Source: Bacteroidaceae bacterium
GTDB taxonomy: Bacteria; Bacteroidota; Bacteroidia; Bacteroidales; Bacteroidaceae
Assembly: GCA_016286165.1 (NCBI GenBank)
Contig: JAEESE010000011.1
Coordinates: forward strand, 1-64,000
Reading direction: 5' to 3'
Length of the DNA: 64,000 nucleotides
Below, one piece after another: positions 42,824-51,793 of this stretch. Both the position numbers and the translations under genes were made by a program. The notes beneath the pieces were generated by a model that saw only the letters and a list, made by a program, of their open reading frames with translations, was not told the origin of the DNA and made no database searches. The stretch's first letter is position 1; every line of letters begins with the position of its first letter.

Positions 42824-43642
42824 ATGACGAAATATATTCTGGATCTTGAGCTGATAAGCAAAGAGATATTGAATGAAGGGTATGTGGTGCTGCGCCTCAC
42901 AGACCCGCAGGCTCTGCTGCCAGAGATGAGGCCAGGGCAGTTTGTGGAAGTGCGCGTGGACGGCTCGTCCACTACTTTCCTTCGACGCCCGATAAGCATT
43001 AATCGAGTGGTGCGCGAGTCGAATGAACTATGGTTGCTGGTGCACGCCGTGGGCGACGGCACACGGCGGATGGCCTCGTTGGAGGCGGGCGCTACGGTGA
43101 ACGTGGTGCTGCCGCTGGGCAACGGCTTCACGCTGCCCGAGCCTGTGGCAGAGGGCATAGAGCCGCAAAGCAGACTGCTGGTGGGCGGAGGCGTAGGCAC
43201 GGCACCGTTGCTGGCGCTGGGCGAGGAGCTGGTGGCACGCGGACATAAGCCTGTGTTCCTGCTCGGAGGGCGCTCGGCCAAGGACCTCATGCAGCTTGAC
43301 CTCTTCAGGCAACTGGGCGAGGTGCTGGTGACCACCGAGGACGGCTCGGCCGGCGAGCGCGGTTTCGTAACGCAGCACAGCGTATGGTCCCAACTGTCAA
43401 CGACCCGCTCTCAACTGTCGACTGTCTACACCTGTGGCCCCAAGCCTATGATGATGGCCGTGGCGCAGAAGTGCCGCGAGTTGGGGCTGGCCTGCGAAGC
43501 ATCGTTTGAGAATATGATGGCATGCGGTTTGGGTGCCTGCCTTTGTTGTGTAGAAGAAACGACCGAAGGTAACGTGTGCGTGTGCAAGGAAGGACCTGTG
43601 TTTGCAATGGATGGTCCACTTCCCCGACCTATTCGTCGGTAA
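42824..43642 (+). CDS. pyrK: Dihydroorotate dehydrogenase electron-transfer subunit
   Basis: FAD and [2Fe-2S] subunit that passes electrons from PyrD to NAD in pyrimidine synthesis. The FAD-binding front half has 'VDGSSTTFLRRPISINRV' (about 45) and 'LLVGGGVGTAPLLALGEEL' (about 125). The NAD-binding 'YTCGPKPMMMAVAQKC' is near 205. The cluster ligands are 'CGLGACLCCVEET..NVCVC' near 230-250. At 272 aa it is slightly longer than usual (about 258). Residues about 189-200 read 'SQLSTTRSQLST', a 7-residue tandem repeat encoded by CAACTGTC units 21 bp apart, where relatives have unrelated sequence. pyrD follows after 153 bp. Confidence 0.95.
   Translation: MTKYILDLELISKEILNEGYVVLRLTDPQALLPEMRPGQFVEVRVDGSSTTFLRRPISINRVVRESNELWLLVHAVGDGTRRMASLEAGATVNVVLPLGNGFTLPEPVAEGIEPQSRLLVGGGVGTAPLLALGEELVARGHKPVFLLGGRSAKDLMQLDLFRQLGEVLVTTEDGSAGERGFVTQHSVWSQLSTTRSQLSTVYTCGPKPMMMAVAQKCRELGLACEASFENMMACGLGACLCCVEETTEGNVCVCKEGPVFAMDGPLPRPIRR
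43390..43425 (+). repeat. In-frame CAACTGTC repeat within pyrK
   Basis: CCAACTGTCAACGACCCGCT then TCAACTGTCGACTGTC; the two CAACTGTC units are 21 bp apart. The same phrase type occurs in the manA/folE gap (AACTCTTAACTTTCAACTATC, minus strand near 51763). Confidence 0.65.
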
Positions 43643-43657
43643 GCATTCAACTTGCAG

Positions 43658-43693
43658 AACATTCGTCTTTCGCTCGGCCCAACGGGACGCTTC
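43658..43693. repeat. Dispersed repeat between pyrK and pyrD
   Basis: ACATTCGTCTTTCGCTC (43659) recurs at 48532 before recG. GCTCGGCCCAACGGGACGCT (43672) is the inverted partner of 20580-20601. The whole 153-bp gap 43643-43795 looks like repeat-derived sequence with GAGCGTAGCGAGTCTG further on. Confidence 0.65.
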
Positions 43694-43795
43694 TTCGAGC
43701 GTAGCGAGTCTGAAGAACTTCCGTGGCCGAAGGCCATAACTTCTTTAATTTCTTTAACTCCCAAGCAAGCTGAGCTTGCGAAAGTAAAATAATAT

Positions 43796-44713
43796 ATGAG
43801 TATAGATTTGCAAACTAAGATAGGTCCTCTGGAACTGAAGAACCCGGTGCTGACAGCCTCGGGAACGTTTGGCTACGGCTTGGAGTTCGCTGACTTCGTA
43901 GATTTGAACGCGCTTGGAGGCTTCATAGTGAAAGGCACGACCTTAGACCCCAGGCAGGGCAATCCTTATCCGCGCATGGCCGAGACGGCGCAGGGCATGC
44001 TCAACTGCGTAGGCCTACAGAACAAAGGCGTGGACTACTTTTGCAAGGAGATATATCCTAAGCTGAAGGACTTGGACACCAACGTCATAGTGAACGTAAG
44101 CGGCAACAGTCCAGAGAACTATGCCGAGTGTGCAAGGCGAGTGGCTGAGTTGGACAAGGTGCCCGCCATAGAGCTGAATATCTCGTGTCCAAACGTGAAG
44201 CATGGAGGAATGGCTTTCGGCGTGACTACCGAAGGAGCCGCCAGCGTGGTGAAAGCCGTGCGAAAGGCTTACCCGAAGACGCTGATAGTGAAGCTGTCGC
44301 CAAATGTGACGTCGATAGCTGACATAGCGCGTGCCGTGGAGGCTGAAGGGGCTGATGCCGTGTCGCTGATCAATACGCTGATGGGCATGGCCATAGATGC
44401 CGAGCGGCAGCGGCCTGTGCTGAGCATAGGCACTGGCGGCTTGTCGGGCCCGGCGGTGAAACCTGTGGCGCTGCGCATGGTGTGGCAGGTGTTTGAGGCC
44501 GTGAAGATTCCCGTGGTGGGCCTTGGCGGCATTATGAATGCCACTGATGCCATAGAGTTTATCCTGGCCGGCGCCTCTGCCGTGGAGATAGGCACTGCCA
44601 ACTTCATCGATCCGCAAACCACCGTCAAGGTTATCGCCGGCATCGAAGACTACCTACGCCGCCACGGCATAGGAAGCGTGAAGGAATTGGTGGGCGCTGC
44701 GCATAATTCTTAA
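43796..44713 (+). CDS. pyrD: Dihydroorotate dehydrogenase, class 1B catalytic subunit
   Basis: FMN enzyme that oxidises dihydroorotate to orotate with PyrK. The 305 aa length fits. '[16 protein letters not shown]' (about 14) and '[38 protein letters not shown]' (about 42) bind FMN and substrate. '[15 protein letters not shown]' (about 128) has the class 1B catalytic Cys. '[14 protein letters not shown]' and '[27 protein letters not shown]' (about 243) complete the barrel. Pairing with pyrK confirms the 1B, NAD-linked type. Confidence 0.97.
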   Translation: MSIDLQTKIGPLELKNPVLTASGTFGYGLEFADFVDLNALGGFIVKGTTLDPRQGNPYPRMAETAQGMLNCVGLQNKGVDYFCKEIYPKLKDLDTNVIVNVSGNSPENYAECARRVAELDKVPAIELNISCPNVKHGGMAFGVTTEGAASVVKAVRKAYPKTLIVKLSPNVTSIADIARAVEAEGADAVSLINTLMGMAIDAERQRPVLSIGTGGLSGPAVKPVALRMVWQVFEAVKIPVVGLGGIMNATDAIEFILAGASAVEIGTANFIDPQTTVKVIAGIEDYLRRHGIGSVKELVGAAHNS

Positions 44714-44721
44714 ACTTCATC

Positions 44722-45747
44722 ATGAAATCCTCTTCCTCCTCTCTTACACTTTGTCTCTTGGCAGTGGCTGTGGCCGTCTTGGCTATGGCCAACGTCTACT
44801 GTGGCTCGGTGCATATCCCCATGGAAGAGGTGACGAGGATATTGCGAGGAGGTGAGGCAGCACGACAGTCGTGGACGTTTATCATATTTGAGAATCGCAT
44901 ACCGCAAGTGGTCACCGCCATGCTGGCGGGAGCAGGACTGGCAGCGGCCGGTCTGATGTTGCAAACAGCCTTGCGTAATCCTTTGGCCGGACCTAATATT
45001 CTTGGTATAGATGCCGGTGCTAATCTGGGCGTGGCTATAGTGATGTTGCTGCTCGGCGGCTCTCTTACGGCCGGTGCCTTCACGCTCAGCGGCTTCGTGC
45101 TCGTGATAGTGGCTGCAATGCTGGGCGCTTGGGCTGTGATGGCAGTGCTGTTGATGTTCTCAAGAATACTGCGCTCAGACATCATGTTGCTCATCACGGG
45201 TGTGATGATAGGTTATCTGGCCTCGTCGCTCATCTCGCTGCTCAACTACGGCGCTACCGAGGAGGGCGTGCGATCGTTCATGGTGTGGGGGCTGGGCAGT
45301 TTTGCTAATGTCACCCTTGACCGCCTGCCTGCCTTCGTAGGCTCGATGGGCGTGGGCATAGTGCTGTCGCTGTTGCTGGTGAAGCCGCTGAATGCCTTGC
45401 TCCTCGGCGAGAACTACGCTACGAACCTCGGCATCAACGTCGCGCGCACGCGAACATTATTATTATTCACTACGGGGCTGCTCACCGCCACATCAACGGC
45501 CTTCTGCGGTCCCATTGCATTCATAGGATTGGCCGTTCCTCATCTGGCACGCCTCTTTCTGGGAACGTCAAACCATCGCACGCTACTCCCCGCGACGTTG
45601 CTCACAGGCGCCGCCTTGGCCCTCGTCTGCAACCTGCTATCCACCATGCCGTCGCAGTCGGTGATACCAATCAACGTGATAACACCAGTTATCGGCGCAC
45701 CAGTAGTGATATGGGTGATGGTGAGGATGAAGGGTGAAAGACCGTGA
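44722..45747 (+). CDS. FecCD-family ABC transporter permease
   Basis: Inner-membrane permease for ferric siderophore, haem or cobalamin uptake. The 341 aa length and about nine to ten hydrophobic helices fit. Family signatures are 'RIPQVVTAMLAGAGLAAAGLMLQTALRNPLAGPNILGIDAGA' (about 58) and 'GPIAFIGLAVPHLARLFLGTSNHRTLLP' (about 263), the latter contacting the ATPase. The gene is 8 bp after pyrD and 89 bp before comM, with no ATPase or binding-protein gene beside it, so the partner genes are elsewhere. Substrate undetermined. Confidence 0.9.
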   Translation: MKSSSSSLTLCLLAVAVAVLAMANVYCGSVHIPMEEVTRILRGGEAARQSWTFIIFENRIPQVVTAMLAGAGLAAAGLMLQTALRNPLAGPNILGIDAGANLGVAIVMLLLGGSLTAGAFTLSGFVLVIVAAMLGAWAVMAVLLMFSRILRSDIMLLITGVMIGYLASSLISLLNYGATEEGVRSFMVWGLGSFANVTLDRLPAFVGSMGVGIVLSLLLVKPLNALLLGENYATNLGINVARTRTLLLFTTGLLTATSTAFCGPIAFIGLAVPHLARLFLGTSNHRTLLPATLLTGAALALVCNLLSTMPSQSVIPINVITPVIGAPVVIWVMVRMKGERP

Positions 45748-45836
45748 GGTGAGAGAAAAGACGGAGGGATGAAAGAGAGAAGATAAAAGAGAGAAGAAAG
45801 AATAAAGAAAAGAGAAAAGATAATAAATACATAACC

Positions 45837-47414
45837 GTGTTAGCAAAGACAAATAGTGCAACAGTAGCCGGCATAGTGGCAATACCTGTTACTATAGAGG
45901 TAAATGTCGACGTGGCATCGAAAGACCAGTTCGGCATGCACATGACTATCGTGGGACTGCCTGACAACAGCGTCAAGGAGAGCTTCAGCCGTATTGACTC
46001 CGCGCTGAAGAACAGCGGTATGCGCCTTGCGCCACAGAACATAGTAGTGAACCTGGCACCCGGTGATATACGCAAGGAGGGCACAGGCTTCGACCTGCCC
46101 ATAGCTTTGGGCGTGCTGCTGGCCAACGGCCTCGCTATGGACCTCGCACGTGCCTCACGTTTCATGGTGCTTGGCGAATTGAGTTTAGACGGCTCTATAC
46201 AACCTGTCCGAGGTGCCCTGCCCATAGCCATCAAGGCACGCGAGTTGGGCTATGAAGGACTGATAGTGCCGAAGGAGAACGTACACGAGGCCGCCGTGGT
46301 GAACCGCTTGAAGGTGTATGGTGCCGATAGCTTACAGCAAGTGGTGGCGTTCTTCAATGGCATGTCTGATGTGCTCACACCTACAGTGATAGACACACGG
46401 GCAGAATTCTTTGCCCATCAAAACGACTTCGAACTGGACTTCGCCGATGTGCGTGGGCAGGATAATATAAAGAGGGCTTTCGAGGTGGCTGCGGCTGGGT
46501 CACATAACCTGATCATGGTCGGGCCTCCCGGGGCCGGCAAGAGCATGATGGCGCGGCGGTTGCCAAGTATACTGCCGCCCCTGTCGCTGGCCGAAAGCTT
46601 AGAGACGACACAGATCCATTCTGTGGCAGGCAAACTGAAAGGCGGCACAGGACTTATCACACAACGGCCCTTTCAGGCACCACACCATACGGTGTCGCAA
46701 GTAGCACTCGTGGGCGGAGGAACTAATCCTATGCCCGGTGAGATAAGCCTCGCCCATAATGGTGTGCTCTTCCTGGACGAATTACCTGAATTCCAACGAA
46801 CGGCACTGGAAGTACTCCGTCAGCCGTTGGAGGATAGGACTATAACCGTGTCGCGAGCCAAATACAGCATCGACTATCCATGCAACTTCATGTTCGTGGC
46901 GTCGATGAACCCTTGTCCTTGCGGATACTACAGCCATCCCACTAAGCCATGTCAGTGTACGCCAGGACAGATAAATAGGTATCTGAATAAGATAAGCGGT
47001 CCTCTGCTGGACCGTATAGACATACAATGCGAGATTCAGGCAGTGCCTTTCGCGCAGTTAAGCAGGATGGAGCCTGGCGAGAGTTCGGCAACGATTCGTG
47101 AAAGGGTCATCAAAGCGCGGGCTATCCAAGAGGAACGCTTCCAAGGACATAAGGGCATTCATTGCAATGCTCAGATGACTGAGAAGATGTTGCACCAGTT
47201 TGCAGAGCCCGATGCCGCGTCGCTGGAGATGTTGAGGCTGGCTATGGAGCGTCTGAAACTCTCCGCCCGTGCATATTCCCGAATACTGAAGGTGGCAAGA
47301 ACTATAGCCGACCTTGAAGGAACGGAAAAAGTGCAGTCGCATCATATTGCCGAGGCGATAGGATATAGGAATCTGGATAGAGGCGACTGGGCGGAGAGAG
47401 GAGGATTTAGTTGA
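45837..47414 (+). CDS. comM: YifB/ComM-family Mg-chelatase-like AAA+ ATPase
   Basis: Hexameric helicase of the ComM/YifB family, which promotes branch migration during natural transformation in Vibrio and Haemophilus. The GTG start at 45837 ('MLAKTNSATVAGIVAIPVTIEVNV') matches the family N terminus. An S5-like lon-type domain covers about 10-170. The AAA+ domain has Walker A 'VGPPGAGKSMMARRLPSILP' (about 224) and Walker B 'VLFLDELPEFQR' (about 308). The conserved Cys cluster 'NPCPCGYYSHPTKPCQC' is near 360. The C-terminal Mg_chelatase_C domain follows. Length is normal at 525 aa. The upstream 45748-45836 is AGAGAAAAGA-type low-complexity sequence. Confidence 0.93.
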   Translation: MLAKTNSATVAGIVAIPVTIEVNVDVASKDQFGMHMTIVGLPDNSVKESFSRIDSALKNSGMRLAPQNIVVNLAPGDIRKEGTGFDLPIALGVLLANGLAMDLARASRFMVLGELSLDGSIQPVRGALPIAIKARELGYEGLIVPKENVHEAAVVNRLKVYGADSLQQVVAFFNGMSDVLTPTVIDTRAEFFAHQNDFELDFADVRGQDNIKRAFEVAAAGSHNLIMVGPPGAGKSMMARRLPSILPPLSLAESLETTQIHSVAGKLKGGTGLITQRPFQAPHHTVSQVALVGGGTNPMPGEISLAHNGVLFLDELPEFQRTALEVLRQPLEDRTITVSRAKYSIDYPCNFMFVASMNPCPCGYYSHPTKPCQCTPGQINRYLNKISGPLLDRIDIQCEIQAVPFAQLSRMEPGESSATIRERVIKARAIQEERFQGHKGIHCNAQMTEKMLHQFAEPDAASLEMLRLAMERLKLSARAYSRILKVARTIADLEGTEKVQSHHIAEAIGYRNLDRGDWAERGGFS

Positions 47415-47489
47415 TAGTTGCCAGTTTTTCAGACTCGCTTACGCTTCGTTCATAATGGAGATTAAGGATTAGAGATAAAACAAAAGATA

Positions 47490-48515
47490 TTGGAAACGAA
47501 TAAGGAATCAATAAGGGTTGCATTCGTAGGTCTTGGCGACCGCGGGCGCACGGCACTACGGCTTATGACAGCGATGCCTGAGGTGGAGGTGGCGGCGTTG
47601 TGCGACACGATAGAGGCTAACGTGCAGGCAGCAAAGGCCTTTGCACAGCCTACTACGTGTTGCATGGCAGGTGCCGATAGCTATAAGACAGTATGTCGGC
47701 TGGCGGACGTAGACCTCGTGTATATCTGTTCGGATTGGGAATCGCATGCACAGATAGCCCTTGCCGCCTTGGAAGCAGGCAAGCACGTGGCTGTTGAAGT
47801 GCCGGCGGCATTGACCATTGACGACCTGACGATGTTGGTAGCAACAGCCCGACGTGTGCAAAAGATATGCTTCATGCTCGAAAACTGCTGCTTCGACAGC
47901 CAGTTGGTCAAGGCTATCGACGACATTCGTCAAGGTGCCATAGGCGAGATTGTGCATGCCGAAGGGTCGTACTACCACGAACTGGCTGACCGCTGGACAC
48001 CTTGGCGCCTCGAGATGAACAGACGATTGAAGGGAGACCTCTATCCAACGCATGAGATAGGACCTATATGCAAGGTTCTGAATATAGGCACCGACGACCG
48101 CCTGGCTACACTCGTGAGCATGGACAGTACTGCCGTGGCAGGTCCGCGAGCTTACGAGAGGAGTATGCAAACGGAGGCCGCTGACTTTAGTAACGGCGAC
48201 CATACGACGACGCTGATTCGTACTCAGCGCGGCCGTACAATTATCCTTAAGCATGATGTGCAAACGAAGCAGCCCTACGAGCGGCGCCTCACGTTCATAG
48301 GAACGAAGGGACGCATTACGTTGGACGATGCCGGCAAGACCTCGCACGAGGAGATGTCGGCAGCCATGAACCGGCACCTCGTGGATGTGCTGCTGCATGG
48401 CTGCAAGCCTCAAGTCAGTCTCGAGGAGATGGCTACTTGGTGCTCCATCATCCCCCTCTCGAGCCTCAGCATCGAACGTGGCTATGCTCCAGTGCAGGTG
48501 CCGGAGTTTGGATAA
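47490..48515 (+). CDS. GH109-like Gfo/Idh/MocA family protein
   Basis: NAD-dependent fold of the Gfo/Idh/MocA family, most like GH109 alpha-N-acetylgalactosaminidases, which cleave by a redox mechanism. The N-terminal Rossmann is 'RVAFVGLGDRGRTALRLM' (about 9). 'HVAVEVPAALTIDDL' (about 98, EVPAA rather than the usual EKP) and 'CFMLENCCFDSQLV' (about 127) are GH109-type. 'GEIVHAEGSYYHEL' and 'LYPTHEIGPICKVL' (about 190) hold the probable catalytic His. No export signal is visible, unlike many GH109 proteins. The start is TTG. At 341 aa it is shorter than exported GH109 (about 450). A plain dehydrogenase is the alternative. Confidence 0.75.
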   Translation: METNKESIRVAFVGLGDRGRTALRLMTAMPEVEVAALCDTIEANVQAAKAFAQPTTCCMAGADSYKTVCRLADVDLVYICSDWESHAQIALAALEAGKHVAVEVPAALTIDDLTMLVATARRVQKICFMLENCCFDSQLVKAIDDIRQGAIGEIVHAEGSYYHELADRWTPWRLEMNRRLKGDLYPTHEIGPICKVLNIGTDDRLATLVSMDSTAVAGPRAYERSMQTEAADFSNGDHTTTLIRTQRGRTIILKHDVQTKQPYERRLTFIGTKGRITLDDAGKTSHEEMSAAMNRHLVDVLLHGCKPQVSLEEMATWCSIIPLSSLSIERGYAPVQVPEFG

Positions 48516-48576
48516 ACCAGACATGCGTCAGACATTCGTCTTTCGCTCCTAAAAAGATAATCTTCATAATAAGCAA

Positions 48577-50724
48577 ATAACCATCGACCTCTCAACTCCT
48601 ATAACCTACCTTCCAGGCGTTGGCCCGCAGCGGGCTAAGCTGTTGGAATCGGAACTCGGCATTACGACGTTCCGCGGCTTGCTGTACTACTTCCCATACA
48701 AGCATATCGACCGCTCGCGACTGTACCATATCCATGAACTGACGGCAGATATGCCTTTCGTTCAGATAAAAGGCGAGATACTTAGCTTTGAGGAAGAAGG
48801 GGTAGGGCGTAAGCGCCGCCTTATCGCACATTTCACCGACGGCCATGGCGTAACTGACCTTGTATGGTTTCAAGCCACAACCTTCAAATGGATTAAGAGG
48901 AGTTACCCGGCAGGCAAGCAGTTCATAGTATTCGGGCGTCCCACGCTCTTCAACGGGCGCATCAATATAGCTCATCCCGACATCGACCCGGCAGACGAAC
49001 TGCAGTTAGGGGCAATGGGACTGCAGCCTTATTACAATACTACCGAGAAGATGAAACGCGGCGGCCTCAATAGCCGCAGCATAGAGCGTTTCACTCGTAC
49101 GTTGTTTGAGCGCCTGCAGGGTGAGGTGATGCCTGAGACATTGCCGCAAAGCATAATAGACCGACTGTTGTTGGTGCCGCTGGCACAGTCGTTGCACGAC
49201 CTTCACTATCCAGCCACGGCCGATGCCCTCAGACGTGCAACCTATCGTCAGAAGTTCGAGGAACTCTTCTTCATCCAACTGGGTATACTGCGTTATGCAC
49301 GTCAGCGTCAGCAACAGGTGTTCGGACACGTGTTCAGCCATGTTGGCAATCTGTTCAATACCTTCTATCAGCATAACTTGCCCTTCAGCCTCACCGAGGC
49401 GCAGAAGCGTGTGATACGTGAGATGCGTCATGACATGGGCAGCGGCAAGCAGATGAACCGTTTGCTGCAAGGCGATGTCGGGTCGGGCAAAACGCTTGTT
49501 GCATTGATGACGATGCTTATAGCCCTTGACAACGATTACCAAGCCTGCCTCATGGCTCCTACGGAGATATTGGCAGAACAGCATTATGCCACTTTCTGCG
49601 AGTTCCTGAATGGACTGCCGGTGAAGGTGGCGTTGCTGACAGGTGCCGTAAAGGGTAAGAAGAAACGGACGGCAATACTCGACGGTCTCAGCTCGGGCGA
49701 TATTCAAATACTCATCGGCACTCACGCCGTGTTGGAAGATAACGTGGCTTTCCACCGCCTCGGACTAGTGGTAATAGACGAGCAACACCGCTTTGGCGTG
49801 GCGCAGCGTGCTCGCTTATGGAAGAAAGGGCCGCAGGCACAAGGTGCTCAAACAGGCACGTTTGCCGATATTACACCTCCGCATGTCCTGGTAATGACAG
49901 CTACGCCTATTCCCCGGACCTTGGCCATGACGCTTTATGGCGACCTCGATGTTTCTATTATCGACGAATTGCCGCCAGGCCGTAAGCCCATCGAGACACG
50001 TCATTTTTGGCAAGAGCGTTCGGAAAGTCTGTATCGAGGTATGCGTGCAGAGATAGCCAAGGGCCGGCAGGTATATGTAGTGTATCCACTTATCCAGGAG
50101 AGCGAGAAGATGGATCTTCAGGATCTGGAGAACGGATATCAAGAACTCTGCCATGTCTTCCCCGACCTGACTATATCTAAGGTGCACGGCAAGATGAAGA
50201 GTGCAGAGAAAGATGCCGAGATGGAACGCTTCGTATCGGGAGAGACACAGATACTTGTTGCCACTACTGTTATAGAAGTAGGTGTGAATGTCCCTAATGC
50301 TTCGGTTATGGTGATAATGAATGCCGAGCGGTTCGGACTGGCCCAGCTGCATCAGTTACGCGGGCGCGTAGGCAGAGGTGCTGAGCAGAGCTATTGCATA
50401 TTGGTGACGAAGTACAACCTGTCGCAAGAAACGAAGCAGCGCATACAAATCATGTGCGACACGACCGACGGTTTTGAGATAGCTGAGGCAGACCTTCGCT
50501 TCCGAGGACCGGGCGACCTTGAAGGCACGCAACAAAGCGGTATGGCGTTTGACCTGCATATTGCTAATGTAGCCCGCGACGGGCAACTCGTTCAGCTGGC
50601 TCGAGATATTGCTAATGAAATTCTTGATAACGATCCGGGGCAGAACCTCCCCGAGAACGCTCAGATGTGGAGACATCTGAAAGAACTTGCCCGTGACAAT
50701 GTAGACTGGAGCAATATATCATAA
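48577..50724 (+). CDS. recG: ATP-dependent DNA helicase RecG (start codon uncertain)
   Basis: Branched-DNA helicase for fork reversal and recombination repair. The track start (48643, TTG) is too late: the conserved wedge N terminus 'ITYLPGVGPQRAKLLESELGI' lies upstream in the same frame. There is no ATG, GTG or TTG between the stop at 48550 and that segment. An ATA at 48577 sits 12 codons before the 'YL', matching where relatives begin, and gives 715 aa. Helicase motifs: 'RLLQGDVGSGKTLVAL' (about 300), 'LVVIDEQHRFGV' (about 400), 'MTATPIPRTLAMT' (about 435), 'VATTVIEVGVNVPNA' (about 570), 'QLRGRVGRG' (about 600). Confidence 0.93.
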   Translation: MTIDLSTPITYLPGVGPQRAKLLESELGITTFRGLLYYFPYKHIDRSRLYHIHELTADMPFVQIKGEILSFEEEGVGRKRRLIAHFTDGHGVTDLVWFQATTFKWIKRSYPAGKQFIVFGRPTLFNGRINIAHPDIDPADELQLGAMGLQPYYNTTEKMKRGGLNSRSIERFTRTLFERLQGEVMPETLPQSIIDRLLLVPLAQSLHDLHYPATADALRRATYRQKFEELFFIQLGILRYARQRQQQVFGHVFSHVGNLFNTFYQHNLPFSLTEAQKRVIREMRHDMGSGKQMNRLLQGDVGSGKTLVALMTMLIALDNDYQACLMAPTEILAEQHYATFCEFLNGLPVKVALLTGAVKGKKKRTAILDGLSSGDIQILIGTHAVLEDNVAFHRLGLVVIDEQHRFGVAQRARLWKKGPQAQGAQTGTFADITPPHVLVMTATPIPRTLAMTLYGDLDVSIIDELPPGRKPIETRHFWQERSESLYRGMRAEIAKGRQVYVVYPLIQESEKMDLQDLENGYQELCHVFPDLTISKVHGKMKSAEKDAEMERFVSGETQILVATTVIEVGVNVPNASVMVIMNAERFGLAQLHQLRGRVGRGAEQSYCILVTKYNLSQETKQRIQIMCDTTDGFEIAEADLRFRGPGDLEGTQQSGMAFDLHIANVARDGQLVQLARDIANEILDNDPGQNLPENAQMWRHLKELARDNVDWSNIS

Positions 50725-50771
50725 ACCAGTGAGGGCGCTTAATCAATTGGTTAAGCGCCCTCACTGGTTTT
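50724..50771. terminator. Bidirectional terminator between recG and manA
   Basis: Perfect 19-bp stem AACCAGTGAGGGCGCTTAA/TTAAGCGCCCTCACTGGTT with an 8-nt loop and T/A tracts on both sides, between convergent genes. Confidence 0.9.
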
Positions 50772-50783
50772 GTATACATATAA

Positions 50784-51761
50784 TTATTTAGCCCACGACT
50801 CCAGCAATCGGACCTCGGTGCCATCGGCGCTTGCCACGGTGAAGTCGGCCTGTGAAGCAGGGATAAGGCATGAGAATCCAGCGGCAAGAGTGACCTTGTT
50901 GCCTTCGTGGTCTGTGATTGCGGCCGTGCCCTGTAGACATGAGAGCGTCACGAAACTGTCCTTGGAGAGTAAGTCGCGGCGCAGGCTGCTGTCGGTGGCC
51001 AGTACGTTAACTACGAACTTATCGCAGTCGACAACGCAAGTGGCTGCGTTGGTGGGCATCGTGTAGTGAGTGCGATAGTCGGGATATACGTTGAAATCAA
51101 TGGCGTCGAGCGCCTCAAGGGTGTGCAACTGACGTGGCTTGCCATCGAGCCCGAGGCGATGATAGTCGAAGATGCGGTATGTGATGTCGGAACTCTGCTG
51201 TATCTCGCATACCATGATGCCCTTGCAAATGGCATGGACACGTCCGGCAGGAATGAAGAAGACATCGCCGGCATGCACTTCGTGGCGCGCGAGGACATCA
51301 ACTATTGTGCCGTCGTCAACACGACGCTCGTATTCTTCCTTGCTGATTTCCTGATTGAAACCGCATAGCAATGATGCGCCCGGTTCGGCACGAAGTACGT
51401 ACCACATCTCAGTCTTACCCAGAGAACCGTGACGCTTGTGCGCGAGTTCATCGTCAGGATGCACTTGAATGGATAGGTCACTGGCGGCATCGATGAACTT
51501 CACAAGCAGCGGAAGAGCAGCACCGTAGCGCTCAAGAATCTTGTTGCCAAGCAGCACAGCACCATATTCGCTGACGAGGCTGTGGATACTTCGGCCCGAC
51601 AGCTTGCCGTTGCGAACGTGCGATTCACTTGATGGTACATCGCTTATCTCCCAACTTTCGCCAATGGGCTCTCCGCTAGGCTCAAGTCCTTTGAGGGGTT
51701 GCAGCTGATTGCCACCCCAAACTAATGTGTGAAGATTATTATGAAAGAGAAGGGGATACAC
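50784..51761 (-). CDS. manA: Mannose-6-phosphate isomerase, class I
   Basis: Zinc cupin enzyme interconverting mannose-6-P and fructose-6-P. The GTG start at 51761 gives 'MYPLLFHNNLHTLVWGG', the usual N terminus, and 325 aa. Zinc ligands are in 'SIQVHPDDELAHK' (about 98), 'KTEMWYVLRAEPGA' and 'FFIPAGRVHAICKG' (about 170). 'VCEIQQSSDITYRIFDY' (about 190) supports the short bacterial class. It follows folE by 32 bp; the gap contains an AACTTTCAACT phrase repeat. Confidence 0.95.
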   Translation of the reverse strand: MYPLLFHNNLHTLVWGGNQLQPLKGLEPSGEPIGESWEISDVPSSESHVRNGKLSGRSIHSLVSEYGAVLLGNKILERYGAALPLLVKFIDAASDLSIQVHPDDELAHKRHGSLGKTEMWYVLRAEPGASLLCGFNQEISKEEYERRVDDGTIVDVLARHEVHAGDVFFIPAGRVHAICKGIMVCEIQQSSDITYRIFDYHRLGLDGKPRQLHTLEALDAIDFNVYPDYRTHYTMPTNAATCVVDCDKFVVNVLATDSSLRRDLLSKDSFVTLSCLQGTAAITDHEGNKVTLAAGFSCLIPASQADFTVASADGTEVRLLESWAK

Positions 51762-51793
51762 GATAGTTGAAAGTTAAGAGTTTTGGAAATGAC

